Source: Pararhodobacter sp. CCB-MM2 (GTDB lineage: Bacteria > Pseudomonadota > Alphaproteobacteria > Rhodobacterales > Rhodobacteraceae). Taken from it: a stretch of 64,000 bases of DNA. Location of the stretch: contig NZ_LRRR01000019.1 of NCBI RefSeq assembly GCF_001691415.1, positions 1 to 64,000 of the forward strand, written 5' to 3'. Shown piece after piece: positions 63,519 through 64,000 of the stretch. A program made the translations under genes and the position numbers. Position 1 is the stretch's first letter; each line of letters opens with the position of its first letter. The notes beneath the pieces were generated by a model. The model had not been told where the DNA came from and searched no databases. It saw only the letters and a program-made list of their open reading frames with translations.

Positions 63519-64000
63519 GTCAGGGCCAGAAATTCGGGGGTCAATTGCGCGGTGAAGACATCGGCGACGGGGCCGGTCAGCCAGACGCCATCCTCGCGCC
63601 AATCGGCCTCGAGGATGCCACCGTCGAGCTCCATCACCACCCGGCGGCCCGTGAGCCCCCGCTGCGCCGCCGCCACCGCCGAGGCACAGGCGCCCGAGCC
63701 GCAGGCCAGCGTCACGCCGGTGCCCCGCTCCCAGACCCGCATGCGCAGACGGTCGGGGCCGATGAGGCTGATGAATTCGACATTGGTGCGCTGCGGGAAC
63801 AAGGGATCATGTTCGACCGCTGCGCCCTGCTCTTCCAGCGCGACCTTCTCGGCGTCATGGACGATGAAGACGCAATGCGGATTGCCCATGCCGACGCCCA
63901 CCGGATCGCCATCCAAGGGCAGATGCAGCACGTCCTGCGGCGAGGACAGCGGGATCGATTCCCAGTCCAGCAGCGGCGCGCCCATGTTCACCCAGACCCG
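63515..64000 (-). CDS. dapF: Diaminopimelate epimerase, partial
   Basis: The C-terminal ~160 residues of DapF are present; the N-terminal part lies beyond the window. DapF interconverts LL- and meso-diaminopimelate for lysine and peptidoglycan. Seen: [24 protein letters not shown] and [20 protein letters not shown] with the second catalytic Cys (ACGSGA). The first catalytic Cys should be in the missing half. It is translationally coupled to mtaB. dapB of the same pathway is at 7.5-8.3 kb. Confidence 0.97.
   Translation of the reverse strand, partial: RVWVNMGAPLLDWESIPLSSPQDVLHLPLDGDPVGVGMGNPHCVFIVHDAEKVALEEQGAAVEHDPLFPQRTNVEFISLIGPDRLRMRVWERGTGVTLACGSGACASAVAAAQRGLTGRRVVMELDGGILEADWREDGVWLTGPVADVFTAQLTPEFLALT

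Noticed and set aside
1..64000. Prophage, insertion sequence, integron or toxin-antitoxin
   Set aside because: No transposase, integrase, phage structural gene or toxin/antitoxin pair was seen on either strand.

Overview
The window is a contig end from an alphaproteobacterium, most likely a member of the Rhodobacteraceae (Rhodobacter/Paracoccus type). The evidence is high GC with alphaproteobacterial codon use, a malyl-CoA lyase of the Rhodobacter Mcl1 type, MutL with an endonuclease motif, a recA promoter carrying the alphaproteobacterial SOS box (GTTC-N7-GTTC), DUF1674, DUF3572, DUF3035 and DUF983 genes, and an H-NOX/diguanylate cyclase pair. The content is ordinary chromosome. There is no phage, plasmid, insertion sequence or CRISPR array. 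The first ~132 bases are not genomic: they read as an error-rich copy of an Illumina P5/Nextera adapter.

Layout. 0.1-2.5 kb: dgcN and mcl1, divergent. 2.6-4.5 kb: a compact AraC/GyrI - GyrI - DUF1801 operon. 4.6-7.5 kb: DEAD-box helicase with a long repeat tail, then a GNAT gene. 7.5-11.5 kb: dapB divergent from rbfA, a phosphodiester glycosidase, selO and a small secreted protein. 11.5-24.6 kb: a long run mostly on the + strand (rsmB, heparinase-like, purH, lspA, DUF3035 lipoprotein, an M16 peptidase pair, mutL, rmuC, doeA-like). A 60-bp perfect inverted repeat and a 58-codon SdhE/SDHAF4-type gene (DUF1674) lie at its start. 24.7-29.1 kb: signalling genes, namely GGDEF cyclase plus H-NOX, a HAD phosphatase, DUF3572 and a PleD-type cyclase. 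29.1-31.4 kb: a sigma-factor operon with an EF-hand protein, a candidate anti-sigma protein and a ZraP/CpxP-like protein. 31.7-34.8 kb: DUF983, NUDIX and a large VWA surface or periplasmic protein. 34.8-41.1 kb: GNAT, gltX, an alpha/beta hydrolase divergent from AraC plus metallopeptidase, MOSC-recA and tRNA-Gly(TCC). 41.2-46.6 kb: polysaccharide deacetylase, class V aminotransferase, EamA transporter, then divergent doeD and doeB. 46.7-56.9 kb: secreted protein, alkB, ftsY, MgtC, secreted protein plus DMT transporter, LLM oxidoreductase, ABC exporter and a DUF4139 protein. 57-59.3 kb: LysR - DoxX - DODA-type dioxygenase. 59.4-64 kb: membrane protein, acyl-CoA synthetase, mtaB and a partial dapF.

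Functional links. doeA (23.5 kb), doeD and doeB (44-46.6 kb) would together take ectoine through N-acetyl-diaminobutyrate and diaminobutyrate to aspartate semialdehyde, although they are 20 kb apart and not in one operon. dapB and dapF both serve lysine/diaminopimelate synthesis. mutL, recA and rmuC serve DNA repair. The H-NOX/GGDEF pair and the PleD-type protein suggest local c-di-GMP signalling. The most unusual element is the H-NOX protein, which keeps the fold signature but has lost the heme-ligating histidine and all three residues of the YxSxR motif, and instead carries two pairs of cysteines.
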